A model generated the notes under the pieces. It made no database searches. It was not told where the DNA came from and saw only the letters and a program-made list of their open reading frames with translations. A DNA stretch of 64,000 bases from an uncultured Prevotellaceae bacterium (GTDB lineage Bacteria > Bacteroidota > Bacteroidia > Bacteroidales > Bacteroidaceae): assembly GCA_900319385.1 (NCBI GenBank), contig ONOG01000022.1, positions 23,250 to 87,249 of the forward strand. Reading direction: 5' to 3'. A program made the position numbers and the translations under genes. The first letter of the stretch is position 1. The number at the start of each line of letters is the position of its first letter. Below are positions 8,338 through 17,057 of the stretch, piece by piece.

Positions 8338-9633
8338 TTATCCTCCGAAGTTGTCGAAGCGGATCATGTCGTCCTCGACACCGAGCGAGTGAAGAAGGTC
8401 GAGCACGGTCTTGGCCATCATTGGAGGTCCGCAGAGGTAGTACTCACAGTCTTCGGGCGCTTCGTGAGCCTTGAGGTAGGTGTCGCCCATGACGGGTGCA
8501 ACAAATCCCGGGGTGTACTTGACGCCTGCTGCATCGGCCTTCGGGTCGGGACGGTCGAGCGCAAGGTGGAAGTGGAAGTTGGGATAGTCCTTCTCCAGCT
8601 GCAGGAAGTCGTCGAGGAAAGGAATCTCCTCCAGCGCACGGGCACCGTAGAAGTAGTGCATGGGGCGCTTGCGGTCTTCGTCGCTGACGCCGTGGCCCTT
8701 GAGCATGTGCATGATCTGTGCACGCAGCGGAGCCATACCGGCACCACCGCCGACCCAGATCATCTCGCGACCTGTGCCATACTGGGGACAGAATTCGCCG
8801 TAAGGGCCGCTCATGATCACCTTGTCGCCGGGCTTGAGGCTGAAGATATAGCTGGAAGCAATACCCGGGTTGACGTCGATGAAGCCCGGACCCTGATCCT
8901 TCGGCTTGAAGGGAGGCGTGGCGATACGCACGTTGAGGGTGATGATGTCGCCTTCGTCGGGATAGTTGGCCATGGAGTAGGCACGAACAGTGTCCTCGGG
9001 GTTCTTACACTTGAGCGAGAAGAGTCCGAACTTCTCCCACGCGGGCAGGTAGGTGTCGCCGATGAGGGACTTGTCGAAGTCCTTGTCGTAGTCGATGCAG
9101 TCGAACTTGGGGATGCGAATCTGTGCATACGAGCCAGGCTCGAAGTCCATGTGCTCGCCAGCAGGCAGGGCCACCTTGTACTCCTTGATGAAGGTAGCGA
9201 CGTTGCGGTTGCCAATGACGGTGCATTCCCATTCCTTGACACCCATCACGCTGTCGGGCACCTTGATGCTCAGGTCGCCCTTGACCTTGCACTGACAGCC
9301 GAGGCGGTAGTGCTCCTTGATTTGTTTGCGGGTGAAGTGTCCCTTCTCCGAGTCGAGGATTTCGCCACCACCTTCGACGACCTGACACTTGCACTGTCCG
9401 CAAGAACCCTTACCGCCGCAGGCCGAGCTGAGGTAGATGCCGTTGTTGGCCAGTGTAGCCAGCAGGCTGCTGCCTTGTTCGACCGACAGCGTGTCCTTGC
9501 CGTTGATGGTCAGCGTGACGTTGCCACTGGGCGACAGATATTTTTTCGCAACGAGCAGAATCAGCACCACCACGAGGATGACGACAAGGAAGACGATGAT
9601 GCTCGCTAATATAAAGCTGAAATTGATGTCCAT
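8338..9633 (-). CDS. nqrF: Na+-translocating NADH:quinone reductase subunit F
   Basis: 431 residues, usual length. NqrF takes electrons from NADH through FAD to a 2Fe-2S cluster and feeds the Na+ pump. One N-terminal membrane helix (about 5-29) is followed by a ferredoxin domain whose cluster cysteines are C72, C78 and C81 (CGGKGSCGQC) plus C113 (LGCQ). The reductase part has the FAD motif RAYSMANYP, the NADH motif GGGAGMAPLRA and the C-terminal CGPPMM and FDNFGG. It is the last gene of nqrABCDEF, seven bases after nqrE. Confidence 0.97.
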   Translation of the reverse strand: MDINFSFILASIIVFLVVILVVVLILLVAKKYLSPSGNVTLTINGKDTLSVEQGSSLLATLANNGIYLSSACGGKGSCGQCKCQVVEGGGEILDSEKGHFTRKQIKEHYRLGCQCKVKGDLSIKVPDSVMGVKEWECTVIGNRNVATFIKEYKVALPAGEHMDFEPGSYAQIRIPKFDCIDYDKDFDKSLIGDTYLPAWEKFGLFSLKCKNPEDTVRAYSMANYPDEGDIITLNVRIATPPFKPKDQGPGFIDVNPGIASSYIFSLKPGDKVIMSGPYGEFCPQYGTGREMIWVGGGAGMAPLRAQIMHMLKGHGVSDEDRKRPMHYFYGARALEEIPFLDDFLQLEKDYPNFHFHLALDRPDPKADAAGVKYTPGFVAPVMGDTYLKAHEAPEDCEYYLCGPPMMAKTVLDLLHSLGVEDDMIRFDNFGG

Positions 9634-9639
9634 AGTCCT

Positions 9640-10266
9640 TTACATTTTAAGTCCAGAGAAACACATGAATGCCATGGCCATGAGACCGACGGTGATGAAC
9701 GTGATGCCAAGTCCGCGCAGGGGACGGGGAACGTCGCTGTAGGCCATCTTCTCACGAATGGCTGCAAGACAAACGATAGCCAGCGTCCAACCAATACCGC
9801 TACCGAGGGCATAGGCAATCGAATCCCCTACTCCACCGATGTACTGGGTCGATTCCGGCTCAAGGTTGATGCGCTGCTGCATGAACAGCGAAGCACCCAT
9901 GATGGCACAGTTGACGGCAATCAGCGGAAGGAAGATGCCCAGTGCGGCATAGAGCGAGGGAGAGAAACGTTCGACGATCATCTCGACCAGCTGCACCATA
10001 CCGGCAATGACGGCAATGAAGAGGATGAAGCTGAGGAAGGTGAGATCGACGCCTGGGAGCAGTGCGTTTTCGGCCAGGACCTTGGTCTGCAGCAGGTAGT
10101 CAACGGGCACCGTGATGAGGAGCACAAACGTAACTGCCACGCCGAGTCCGAGCGAGGTCTTCACCGTCTTGGATACAGCCAGATAAGAGCACATACCCAA
10201 GAAGAAGGCGAAAATCATATTGTCCACGAAGATGGAGCGGACGAACAAACTAAAGAAATGTTCCAT
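9640..10266 (-). CDS. nqrE: Na+-translocating NADH:quinone reductase subunit E
   Basis: 208 residues, six predicted membrane helices, usual length. It starts [17 protein letters not shown] and keeps [13 protein letters not shown] with the conserved cysteine that, in the family, helps hold an iron centre together with NqrD; a second half-motif [10 protein letters not shown] is present. NqrE and NqrD are homologous antiparallel membrane subunits that form part of the Na+ and electron path. The gene sits between nqrD and nqrF with short gaps. Confidence 0.96.
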   Translation of the reverse strand: MEHFFSLFVRSIFVDNMIFAFFLGMCSYLAVSKTVKTSLGLGVAVTFVLLITVPVDYLLQTKVLAENALLPGVDLTFLSFILFIAVIAGMVQLVEMIVERFSPSLYAALGIFLPLIAVNCAIMGASLFMQQRINLEPESTQYIGGVGDSIAYALGSGIGWTLAIVCLAAIREKMAYSDVPRPLRGLGITFITVGLMAMAFMCFSGLKM

Positions 10267-10295
10267 AATGTTCTGTTTCTTGTTTAGGTATGTTA

Positions 10296-10928
10296 TTACT
10301 CAATATCTTTGTTATAGGCGCGGTGTGCCCAGATGACGCAAGCCACGAGGATGAGGGCCATGGCAGGCATGGTCATCATACCGTTGTGGAGGTAGAGGCC
10401 ACCATTGTCCATCAGCCAGCTGTCAGGAACGATCTGCAGGCCGAAGATGGTGCCGAAGCCGAGCAGTTCACGGACAAAGCCGACGATCACCAGGATGATG
10501 GCGTAGCCGAGTCCGTTGCCGATGCCGTCGAGGAACGAGGGCCAGGGAGCGTTCTGCATGGCATAGGCTTCGAGGCGTCCCATGAGGATACAGTTGGTGA
10601 TGATCAGTCCGACATACACGCTCAGCTGTACGCTCACATCATAGACATAGGCCTTGAGGATGTTGCTCACGATGGTCACCAGCGCAGCGACCACCACCAG
10701 CTGGATGATGATGCGGATGCGGTTGGGGATGGTCTTGCGGATGAGGGAGATAATCAGGTTTGAGAAGGCAGTAATCACGGTTACTGACAGTCCCATCACG
10801 ATGGCAGGTTTGAGCTGCGAAGTCACAGCCAGTGCGGAGCAGATACCCAGCACCTGCACTGCAATCGGGTTGTCGAGGTTCAGCGGATTGACGAGAGCCT
10901 CGCGGTTTTGTTTAGAAAAAAGTGCCAT
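10296..10928 (-). CDS. nqrD: Na+-translocating NADH:quinone reductase subunit D
   Basis: 210 residues with six membrane helices. Conserved pieces include [19 protein letters not shown] near the N-terminus and [14 protein letters not shown] in the middle, each with the cysteine expected of NqrD. It pairs with NqrE in the membrane. It lies 16 bases after nqrC and 29 bases before nqrE in the operon. Confidence 0.96.
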   Translation of the reverse strand: MALFSKQNREALVNPLNLDNPIAVQVLGICSALAVTSQLKPAIVMGLSVTVITAFSNLIISLIRKTIPNRIRIIIQLVVVAALVTIVSNILKAYVYDVSVQLSVYVGLIITNCILMGRLEAYAMQNAPWPSFLDGIGNGLGYAIILVIVGFVRELLGFGTIFGLQIVPDSWLMDNGGLYLHNGMMTMPAMALILVACVIWAHRAYNKDIE

Positions 10929-10944
10929 AATCTACTGTCCTCCT

Positions 10945-11649
10945 TTACTTTTTATAGGTATCCAGAATGTCCTGATAGTCCTTCAGACTCTTCTGAATCA
11001 TTTCGTTAACACCATTCGATGTGAGGGTTGCACCCGTCACGGCATCGACGACATTCTCCGGTGCCATCTTGTCGCCCTTGCCCTTCTTCAGGACAGAGAG
11101 TGCGATGGCCGAGCGGTCGTCGCCGGCATAGAGTTTCTTGCCATTGAAGCTGGTCTGGAACCATTCTTCGGTGATGCGGGCACCAAGGCCGGCAGTCTCA
11201 CTCTCGTGCGAGAAGTAGGTGCCATAGACGGTTTCGCAGTCGTCGTCCAGCGCTACGTAGCCCCAGATGCCGCCCCACAGTCCTGCACCCGTCATGGGCA
11301 CGATGTACTTGGTCTGGCCATCTACTTCAGCTACATAGAACGGGCGCTTTTCCTTAAACTCCTTGTTGGCGACATCAAATCCGTTGCCTTCGAGTGTTTC
11401 GGTCGAGCCTGTCTTGTAGATCGGAGCCTCTTTGATGACCTCGGCATACTTGGCATCGGTGGCCGATTTCTCCACACCGCGGATGTTGAGCGAGGAGAGA
11501 ATCTGCTGTTTCTTGTCGATTGCCACGTTTGCATCCTGCGTGTCCTTCAGTGCTGAAGCGACGAAGGCCAGAAGGAATGCGACGATGATCACGATGACGG
11601 TAGCATACACAACTGTGTAGACATTACCATTTGTATTCAGTTTTGCCAT
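10945..11649 (-). CDS. nqrC: Na+-translocating NADH:quinone reductase subunit C (FMN-bearing)
   Basis: 234 residues. One N-terminal membrane helix (about 10-33) anchors a periplasmic domain that carries covalently bound FMN. The attachment motif is VTGATLTS, with T208 as the expected flavin-linked threonine; the usual serine of SGAT is a threonine here (TGAT). GLGARITEEWF, typical of flavin-transfer-accepting subunits, is also present. FMN attachment normally needs ApbE, which is not encoded in this window. Confidence 0.95.
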   Translation of the reverse strand: MAKLNTNGNVYTVVYATVIVIIVAFLLAFVASALKDTQDANVAIDKKQQILSSLNIRGVEKSATDAKYAEVIKEAPIYKTGSTETLEGNGFDVANKEFKEKRPFYVAEVDGQTKYIVPMTGAGLWGGIWGYVALDDDCETVYGTYFSHESETAGLGARITEEWFQTSFNGKKLYAGDDRSAIALSVLKKGKGDKMAPENVVDAVTGATLTSNGVNEMIQKSLKDYQDILDTYKK

Positions 11650-11664
11650 AATGCTTCGTCCTCC

Positions 11665-12828
11665 TTATTTCTTTACAGCGGCACGCTTGGCACGCTTGTT
11701 AATATTGGCTTGTACGACGCAGTAGTCGAACAGCGGAGCAAACACGTTCATCAGCAGGATTGCCAGCATCATGCCTTCGGGATAGCCCGGATTGAGCATA
11801 CGGATGACAATCGCTACGACACCGATGAGGAAGCCATAGACATACTTGGCCGAGCTGGTGCGGGGCGAGGTCACGGGGTCGGTGGCCATGAAGACGGCAC
11901 CGAAGCAGAAGCCACCCACTGTCAGGTGTTCGTACCACTCAAAGTTGTCAACCACCTTGTCCTTGAACAGGAATGCAGTCAGGGCACCGCCGACGAAGAC
12001 GCTCAGCATGGTCTTCCAGCTGGCTACGCCCGAGCAGAGCAGAAGCAGCGCACCGAGGGCGATGGCGATGACGCTCGTCTCGCCGATGGAACCAGGGATG
12101 AGACCCGTCACGGTGTCGCAGAACGAAGCGCTCACCGGCTCACCGGCTGCAAGCTGTCCGAGCGGAGTGGCCTGCGAAACGGCATCGACCGTGGTCACAC
12201 CGTTGATGCAGTCCATGTAGTTCTGGTTCACCCACACCTTGTCGCCCGACATGGTCGAAGGATAGGAGAAGAAGAGGAATGCACGGGTGACGAGTGCCAC
12301 GTTGAAGATGTTCATACCCGTTCCGCCAAACACTTCCTTGGCGAAGATGACGGCGAAGGCTGTAGCCACGGCAATCATCCACAGCGGCGTGTTGATTGGC
12401 ACGATGAGCGGAATGAGCATACCGCTGACGAGGAAACCCTCCTGGATTTCTTCGTGTTTCCACTGTGCCACGGTGAACTCGATGCCGAGACCCACTACAT
12501 AGCTGACAACGATCTTCGGCAGCACAGCCAGCAGTCCGTAGAAGAAGCTGGCCCAGAATTCCGGAGTCTCACCGATGGCCAGATAGTGCTGATAGCCCAC
12601 GTTGTACATACCGAACAGGAGGCAGGGCATCAGCGCAATCACCACAAACGACATGATGCGCTTCGAGTCGATGGCATCATGGATGTGGGCACCGCGTGCT
12701 TTCGCTGTCTCGTTCGGCACGAACATAAACGTCTCGAAGCCGTCGAAGACCGAGCGGAAGGCATGCAGCTTACCGTCTTCCTGGAAAGACGGCTTGATTT
12801 TATCTAAAAGATTTCTTAATGCTTTCAT
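11665..12828 (-). CDS. nqrB: Na+-translocating NADH:quinone reductase subunit B
   Basis: 387 residues with about ten membrane helices, the main membrane subunit that binds riboflavin and covalent FMN and conducts Na+. The FMN site reads VSQATPLG with T221 as the attachment residue; the usual SGAT is SQAT, so position two is changed but the threonine is kept. EVFGGTGMNIFNVALVTRAF and GFCFGAVFMATDPVTSP are strongly conserved family segments. It lies 12 bases after nqrA. Confidence 0.96.
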   Translation of the reverse strand: MKALRNLLDKIKPSFQEDGKLHAFRSVFDGFETFMFVPNETAKARGAHIHDAIDSKRIMSFVVIALMPCLLFGMYNVGYQHYLAIGETPEFWASFFYGLLAVLPKIVVSYVVGLGIEFTVAQWKHEEIQEGFLVSGMLIPLIVPINTPLWMIAVATAFAVIFAKEVFGGTGMNIFNVALVTRAFLFFSYPSTMSGDKVWVNQNYMDCINGVTTVDAVSQATPLGQLAAGEPVSASFCDTVTGLIPGSIGETSVIAIALGALLLLCSGVASWKTMLSVFVGGALTAFLFKDKVVDNFEWYEHLTVGGFCFGAVFMATDPVTSPRTSSAKYVYGFLIGVVAIVIRMLNPGYPEGMMLAILLMNVFAPLFDYCVVQANINKRAKRAAVKK

Positions 12829-12840
12829 TACACCAAAATA

Positions 12841-14175
12841 TTAAGCGTTTTCTTTTCTCAGCAGATCCAGACCTTCGCGGACGATGCGCTGAAGTTCGAC
12901 CTTCGAACTGTCAACAAACTCAGCCACAGCGAAGTCCTCCGGTGCTACTTCGTAGATACCCAGAGCCTCCATGCGGTCGATGTCGCCGGCGATGATCGCC
13001 TTGACAAGCTGCTCGGGATAGATGTCCATCGGGAAGACGGAGTCGTACTCACCCGACATGATCATGTGGCGTTCGCCACCCTTGATGCGGGCATCCATCT
13101 TATACTCTTTCTTCGAGCCGAAGAGCCACGACAGGTAGGTGTGGCTGACGCTGAACTCCTTCAGGCGCGGCATGATCCAGCCGAATGCTTCGTCGGCCGT
13201 GTCGCCTTCGGGAATGGCGGTCACTTCGGTCGTGTGTGCACCGAGGAAGCATTCCTCGCACACTTTCAGACCCGTGAGCGGGTTGCCGTCGATGAGGCGC
13301 ACCTTCACGTCCTTCTTCACATTGTCGGCAACGATGTCACCGATGCGGGCACCCACAAGGGCTTTCACATACTTCGGAGCCACAATCTCGCTGCCGGCTA
13401 CGGCCAGCGTACGCTCGAGGCAGAGCTTACCGGTGTTGAACAGACGTCCGACGAAGATGACTTCCTCGGCACCCAGCGTCCACACCACTTCGCCCTTGTT
13501 CACAGGGTTGGTGTGGTTGATCTGAACACCAACGTTGCCTGTCGGGCACTTGCCTTGGAACACCGTCACCGTCGCATTCTTCACATCCATCGGAGCCTTC
13601 ACACCGACATAGACGGGAGCCAACTTTGCCAGGGCGTCGATGCCACACTGGAAGTCCTGTTCCTGGCCACGGAGCACGTAGTCGAAGTCCTGTGCCAGCG
13701 GCATGTCCTGGATGGTCGAGACGAAGATGCCCTTCGGACAGTCCTCGGGATTGGCAGTCACGGCATAGGGGCGCTGGAGGAAGTAGCCAAACAGTCCGCT
13801 GTCGAGCAGTGTCTGCTTCACCTCCTCAGCCTTCAGCTTGCCGACCTCTTTCTTACCGAAATCGACAAACTGCTGCTGTGCGTCTGCTTCAACCTGAATG
13901 CTTAATACTTTGCGACGATCACCACGCACGACGGCCTTGACAGTGCCGCTGACGGGCGAGGTGAACTTCACTTCGGGATGCAGCTTGTCCACAAACAAGG
14001 CATCGCCGGCCTTGACCACGTCGCCTTCCTTCACCACCACCTTCGGTTTCACGCCGCAGAATGCATCGGGCACCAGTCCATAGACCTTGGAGCTCCGTGC
14101 GGCAGACACTTCGGTAGCGGCTCGGCCAGCAAGATTGATGGTCAAGCCCTTCTTCAGTTTAATTACATTCGCCAT
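12841..14175 (-). CDS. nqrA: Na+-translocating NADH:quinone reductase subunit A
   Basis: 444 residues. The cytoplasmic, cofactor-free subunit that contacts NqrB and shapes the quinone site. It opens MANVIKLKKGLTINLAG and carries the lipoyl-like segment VKEGDVVKAGDALFVDK and GTVKAVVRGDRRKVLSI. It is the first gene of the nqr operon and is preceded by a clear promoter and a leader of about 100 bases. The operon indicates a Na+-based respiratory chain, normal for Bacteroidales. Confidence 0.96.
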   Translation of the reverse strand: MANVIKLKKGLTINLAGRAATEVSAARSSKVYGLVPDAFCGVKPKVVVKEGDVVKAGDALFVDKLHPEVKFTSPVSGTVKAVVRGDRRKVLSIQVEADAQQQFVDFGKKEVGKLKAEEVKQTLLDSGLFGYFLQRPYAVTANPEDCPKGIFVSTIQDMPLAQDFDYVLRGQEQDFQCGIDALAKLAPVYVGVKAPMDVKNATVTVFQGKCPTGNVGVQINHTNPVNKGEVVWTLGAEEVIFVGRLFNTGKLCLERTLAVAGSEIVAPKYVKALVGARIGDIVADNVKKDVKVRLIDGNPLTGLKVCEECFLGAHTTEVTAIPEGDTADEAFGWIMPRLKEFSVSHTYLSWLFGSKKEYKMDARIKGGERHMIMSGEYDSVFPMDIYPEQLVKAIIAGDIDRMEALGIYEVAPEDFAVAEFVDSSKVELQRIVREGLDLLRKENA

Positions 14176-14283
14176 AGAAATGTGTTGATAAATAATGTTT
14201 TATAGTGATTTCTTTCTACTCTGGTCACACACATTCGCCGTGCGCGTATATTAAATAAGTACACGCACGCACGAAACGTTTTG

Positions 14284-14315
14284 CAAAGTTACGACTTTTT
14301 CGGTTTATCTGCAAA
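14284..14315 (-). promoter_or_regulatory. Promoter of the nqr operon
   Basis: Minus strand: TTTG (14312-14315), 20 bases, TAACTTTG (14284-14291), a perfect consensus pair. The predicted RNA start near 14277 leaves an untranslated leader of about 100 bases before nqrA. The leader includes short repeats of GTGCGTGC on the transcribed strand; I recognise no known riboswitch. Confidence 0.85.
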
Positions 14316-14352
14316 AGAGTTAAAAGAAAACCTCAGAAAAACTCTTTTTTTA

Positions 14353-14383
14353 TTGGCACGGAATTATTTTATTTGTAACTTTG
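14353..14383 (+). promoter_or_regulatory. Promoter of the hepT/mntA pair
   Basis: TTGG (14353-14356), 19 bases, TAACTTTG (14376-14383). The -33 element has one mismatch. Because the RNA would begin after the TTG at 14381, the ATG at 14411 must be the start of the antitoxin gene. Confidence 0.65.
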
Positions 14384-14410
14384 CAAACGAGCAGAAACTC
14401 GTATCATCAC

Positions 14411-14722
14411 ATGAAGACAAGACAGCAATACATAGACATCCTACGTAGCCATGCAGCCGATTTGCAGACAAAATTCGGCATTACGTCCCTGTGTCTGTTT
14501 GGATCGGTTGCTCGCGATGAGCATACAGCCGACAGCGACATCGACCTCTTTGCTGTCATGCCGAGCAAAATGTTGAATCATATTGCTGCGGTTGAATATT
14601 TAGAGAACATTTTGGGCTGTCAAGTGGACCTTATACAGGATCATCAACATCTTCGCCCTTTCTTCAGACAACAAATTGACCACGATGGAATCTATATCAT
14701 ACAACAAGCTGCTGATTGTTGA
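14411..14722 (+). CDS. mntA: MntA-type minimal nucleotidyltransferase antitoxin
   Basis: 103 residues from ATG 14411; an upstream TTG lies inside the promoter and is rejected. The minimal nucleotidyltransferase signature is complete: G31-S32, ten residues, then D43-x-D45 (GSVARDEHTADSDID). In characterised HepT/MntA systems such a protein adds AMP units to a tyrosine of the HEPN toxin and so silences it. The gene overlaps the toxin gene by 38 bases, longer than the usual few, which suggests tight translational coupling. Confidence 0.85.
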   Translation: MKTRQQYIDILRSHAADLQTKFGITSLCLFGSVARDEHTADSDIDLFAVMPSKMLNHIAAVEYLENILGCQVDLIQDHQHLRPFFRQQIDHDGIYIIQQAADC

Positions 14723-15092
14723 CGACACCCTGAAACAAATTTATCAGGCAATCCAGGACCTCATCCAATGGAATGCACCCTTCCGCTCTGCGAACGAATT
14801 GCAAACGTCGGCTGAAGGGATGAAGACACTTGCGGCCGATTGTATGCTGATTGAAGCCATTGGCGAAGGAATAAAGAGAATCGACAAACACACAAACGGA
14901 ATGCTATTTGCCGCAAGGCCAGACATTCCATGGAAACTCATCATGGGAATGAGGAATCATATCGCACACGGCTACTTCGACATCAACGCCGACCTCGTGT
15001 ACGATGTCATCACAAACGACCTTCCACCTCTTTCCGACGCCATCAAGGACCTCCAAGAGAATCTCTTCAACATCATTTCACCAGAAGAATAA
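14685..15092 (+). CDS. hepT: HepT-like HEPN-domain RNase toxin
   Basis: 135 residues from ATG 14685. The HEPN active-site motif RX4HXY is intact as RNHIAHGYF (R90, H95, Y97), the form found in HepT toxins, where R and H cut RNA and the tyrosine is the site AMPylated by the partner nucleotidyltransferase. The all-helical composition fits a DUF86/HepT fold. Together with the preceding gene it forms a type VII toxin-antitoxin unit. A hairpin follows directly after the stop. Confidence 0.88.
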   Translation: MESISYNKLLIVDDTLKQIYQAIQDLIQWNAPFRSANELQTSAEGMKTLAADCMLIEAIGEGIKRIDKHTNGMLFAARPDIPWKLIMGMRNHIAHGYFDINADLVYDVITNDLPPLSDAIKDLQENLFNIISPEE

Positions 15093-15127
15093 CGGGGTGG
15101 CTCACGAACCATAAGTGAGTCACCCCG
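15093..15127 (+). terminator. Hairpin after hepT
   Basis: CGGGGTGGCTCAC and GTGAGTCACCCCG form a 13-bp stem with one mismatch directly after the hepT stop. There is no strong T run, so termination is probable but not certain. The rest of 15128-15405 shows no gene I can support. Confidence 0.6.
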
Positions 15128-15405
15128 TCATACGTTTCGTCAATTACATCACGTTTTATTTGCAATATCCGCCCGTTGCGGCGCTGTGCAAAGTTATGTA
15201 GAGTGCTGACGAAAGTCGGGTGCGACGCTGATTGTTGTTGCGCAATGGGCGAAAAGAAGACCGTTTGATGGGCGCTTGGGAGAGGTGTGGAGGGCAGGGG
15301 CAGAAGGATGCGGTGAGGTTTCGCGGAAAGGTAGAGGAAACTGTTTTCAGCTTTATTTGAAAGTTTATCCGACATTTGTGTCATCGTTATTACGGGATAT
15401 ATCCG

Positions 15406-15413
15406 TAAATTTG
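15406..15413 (+). promoter_or_regulatory. -7 box for the acetyltransferase gene
   Basis: TAAATTTG fits the -7 consensus. The nearest upstream TTTG (15375-15378) is 27 bases away, too far, so the -33 part is weak. The position rules out the GTG at 15418 and favours ATG 15439 as start of translation. Confidence 0.45.
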
Positions 15414-15438
15414 CAACGTGAAACTAAACTTGAATCGT

Positions 15439-15993
15439 ATGGATATTTTTGAAAAACTTCGTTCTGGGGCCGATGTCGATATGGCTTCCCCCGACTATGC
15501 CGTGGCCATTCAGCACATGACCGACTGCGCCAACATCTGTTTCAAGATTAACACCACGGCTCCGGTGCCGGCACTCGTCCGTCCGCTGGAGGACGAACTG
15601 TTCAACGGCCGCCTCGACCCGACGAGCTACTTGATGCCGCCGTTCCAGATCGACTATGCCTGTCAGATGACGATCGGCAAGGGAGTCTTCGTCAACCATT
15701 CGCTCACCTGCATGGCTGCCGGTGGCATTACGATCGACGACGGGGCGATGATCGGCCCCAACGTGAGGATTGTGACCGACAATCACGACTTCGGCAACCG
15801 CATGGTGCTGCGCTGCAAGCCTGTGCACATCGGCCGCAATGCGTGGATTGGCGTGGGAGCCATCATCCTGCCTGGCGTGACGGTGGGCGAGAATGCCGTC
15901 GTGGCTGCGGGTGCAGTCGTGACAAAGGATGTGGCACCCAACACCATCGTGGGCGGCAATCCGGCGAAATTCATAAAAAGCATCTCTGACTAA
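15439..15993 (+). CDS. Sugar O-acetyltransferase, maltose acetyltransferase (LacA/Maa) type
   Basis: 184 residues from ATG 15439. A left-handed beta-helix enzyme that moves acetyl from acetyl-CoA to a sugar hydroxyl. An N-terminal cap (about 1-60) is followed by hexapeptide repeats (ITIDDG, VHIGRN, VTVGEN). The catalytic histidine lies in VTDNHDF, and the C-terminus has the usual GAVVTKDVAPNTIVGGNPAK. The N-terminal cap and length match LacA/Maa. The substrate cannot be fixed from the sequence. Confidence 0.88.
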   Translation: MDIFEKLRSGADVDMASPDYAVAIQHMTDCANICFKINTTAPVPALVRPLEDELFNGRLDPTSYLMPPFQIDYACQMTIGKGVFVNHSLTCMAAGGITIDDGAMIGPNVRIVTDNHDFGNRMVLRCKPVHIGRNAWIGVGAIILPGVTVGENAVVAAGAVVTKDVAPNTIVGGNPAKFIKSISD

Positions 15994-16072
15994 CCACTGT
16001 CTCTGCCCCGAACACATTGACCAAGGGTAAGGGCCATGCGTGAAACGTAAAATCCTAAATTAAACGATAGAT

Positions 16073-16921
16073 ATGATGATTTTTGACAGAAACAGCGAGA
16101 AAAAAGTCGTGGCACTGCTGGGTGCCGGAAGTATGGGTACTGCCATCGTGCGCCGCATCGGTGCAGGCAAGAGGATTCTGCTGGGCGACATCAGCGAAAA
16201 GGCCCTTGGTCGTGTGGGCGACGACTTCCGTCGCAGCGGCTACGACGTGGAGACGATGATCGTCAATGCCCTCGAGAAGGAGAGCGTGCGTGCCTTTGCA
16301 CAGAAGGCTGCCGCACTCGGACCCGTGATGTACTTCATCGACACGGCCGGTGCGTCGCCCAACCAGGCGAACCCCGAACACATTGTCGATCTCGACATGG
16401 TGGGCACGGGCTATGCCGTCGATGCGTTCGGCGAAGTGATGGCTGAGGGCGGTGCCGGACTCATCATCTCGAGTCAGGCCGCTTATATGTACCCCATTCA
16501 CAACGATGTGGAGGTGCAGCTGGTGCGCACACCGACCGAAGAGCTGAAGCAGCTGCCCTTCATCCAGGAAGTGGCGATGCAGAACTCGGGCCTGGCCTAC
16601 ATGATTGCCAAGCGTCTGAACCACCTGCAGGCCCAACGTGCTGCCGCCACGACATGGTGCCAGCGCCGAGCACGCATCAATACCATCTCGCCAGGCATCA
16701 TCGTCACACCGCTTGCCTACGATGAGTTCAATGCCAACGGCGAAGGGTATCAGCGCATGATCGACGCATCGGCTGCCCGCAGCGTCGGCACGAGCGACGA
16801 GATTGCAGAGGCTGCTGCCTTCCTGCTCGGCGAACACGCACGCTTCATCACCGGCACCGACCTGCTCATCGACGGCGGCGTGATTGCTGCCATCCGAACG
16901 GGAGCGTATCAGTTGGGCTAA
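16073..16921 (+). CDS. SDR-family oxidoreductase
   Basis: 282 residues (start at 16073 or at the next ATG, 16076). A Rossmann enzyme using NAD(P). The coenzyme loop GAGSMGTAIVRRIG replaces the common TGxxxGIG form. The catalytic set is visible as serines 133-134 (IISSQAAY), Y176 and K180 (YMIAK), and RINTISPGII follows as expected. The C-terminus has GTDLLIDGGV. It lies 79 bases downstream of the acetyltransferase and ends just before a terminator, so the two may be cotranscribed. Substrate unknown. Confidence 0.85.
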   Translation: MMIFDRNSEKKVVALLGAGSMGTAIVRRIGAGKRILLGDISEKALGRVGDDFRRSGYDVETMIVNALEKESVRAFAQKAAALGPVMYFIDTAGASPNQANPEHIVDLDMVGTGYAVDAFGEVMAEGGAGLIISSQAAYMYPIHNDVEVQLVRTPTEELKQLPFIQEVAMQNSGLAYMIAKRLNHLQAQRAAATTWCQRRARINTISPGIIVTPLAYDEFNANGEGYQRMIDASAARSVGTSDEIAEAAAFLLGEHARFITGTDLLIDGGVIAAIRTGAYQLG

Positions 16922-16948
16922 GACGACCGACATCCTATCGCAAATCAT

Positions 16949-16981
16949 CTGGCAGGCCCGAGGGCTTGCCAGATTTTTTTT
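16949..16981 (+). terminator. Rho-independent terminator after the SDR gene
   Basis: CTGGCAGGCCC and GGGCTTGCCAG form an 11-bp stem with a 2-base loop as drawn, followed by eight T residues. Confidence 0.9.
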
Positions 16982-16995
16982 CTTGGCACAAATCG

Positions 16996-17027
16996 TTTGT
17001 CTGTATCGCATTTTTGCCGTATCTTTG
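16996..17027 (+). promoter_or_regulatory. Promoter of the GH43-like gene
   Basis: TTTG (16996-16999), 20 bases, TATCTTTG (17020-17027): a perfect Bacteroidetes promoter 30 bases before the start codon. Confidence 0.85.
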
Positions 17028-17057
17028 TGCAGCTAAGTACAACTAACACAAGGAAAC

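Noticed and set aside
8299..9609. 436-codon plus-strand ORF
   Set aside because: Antisense of nqrF, which is certain.
15073..15384. 103-codon minus-strand ORF
   Set aside because: Begins in intergenic DNA, runs into the hepT hairpin, and has no recognisable features.
16055..17011. 318-codon minus-strand ORF
   Set aside because: Antisense of the SDR gene, whose YxxxK and Rossmann motifs are clear.
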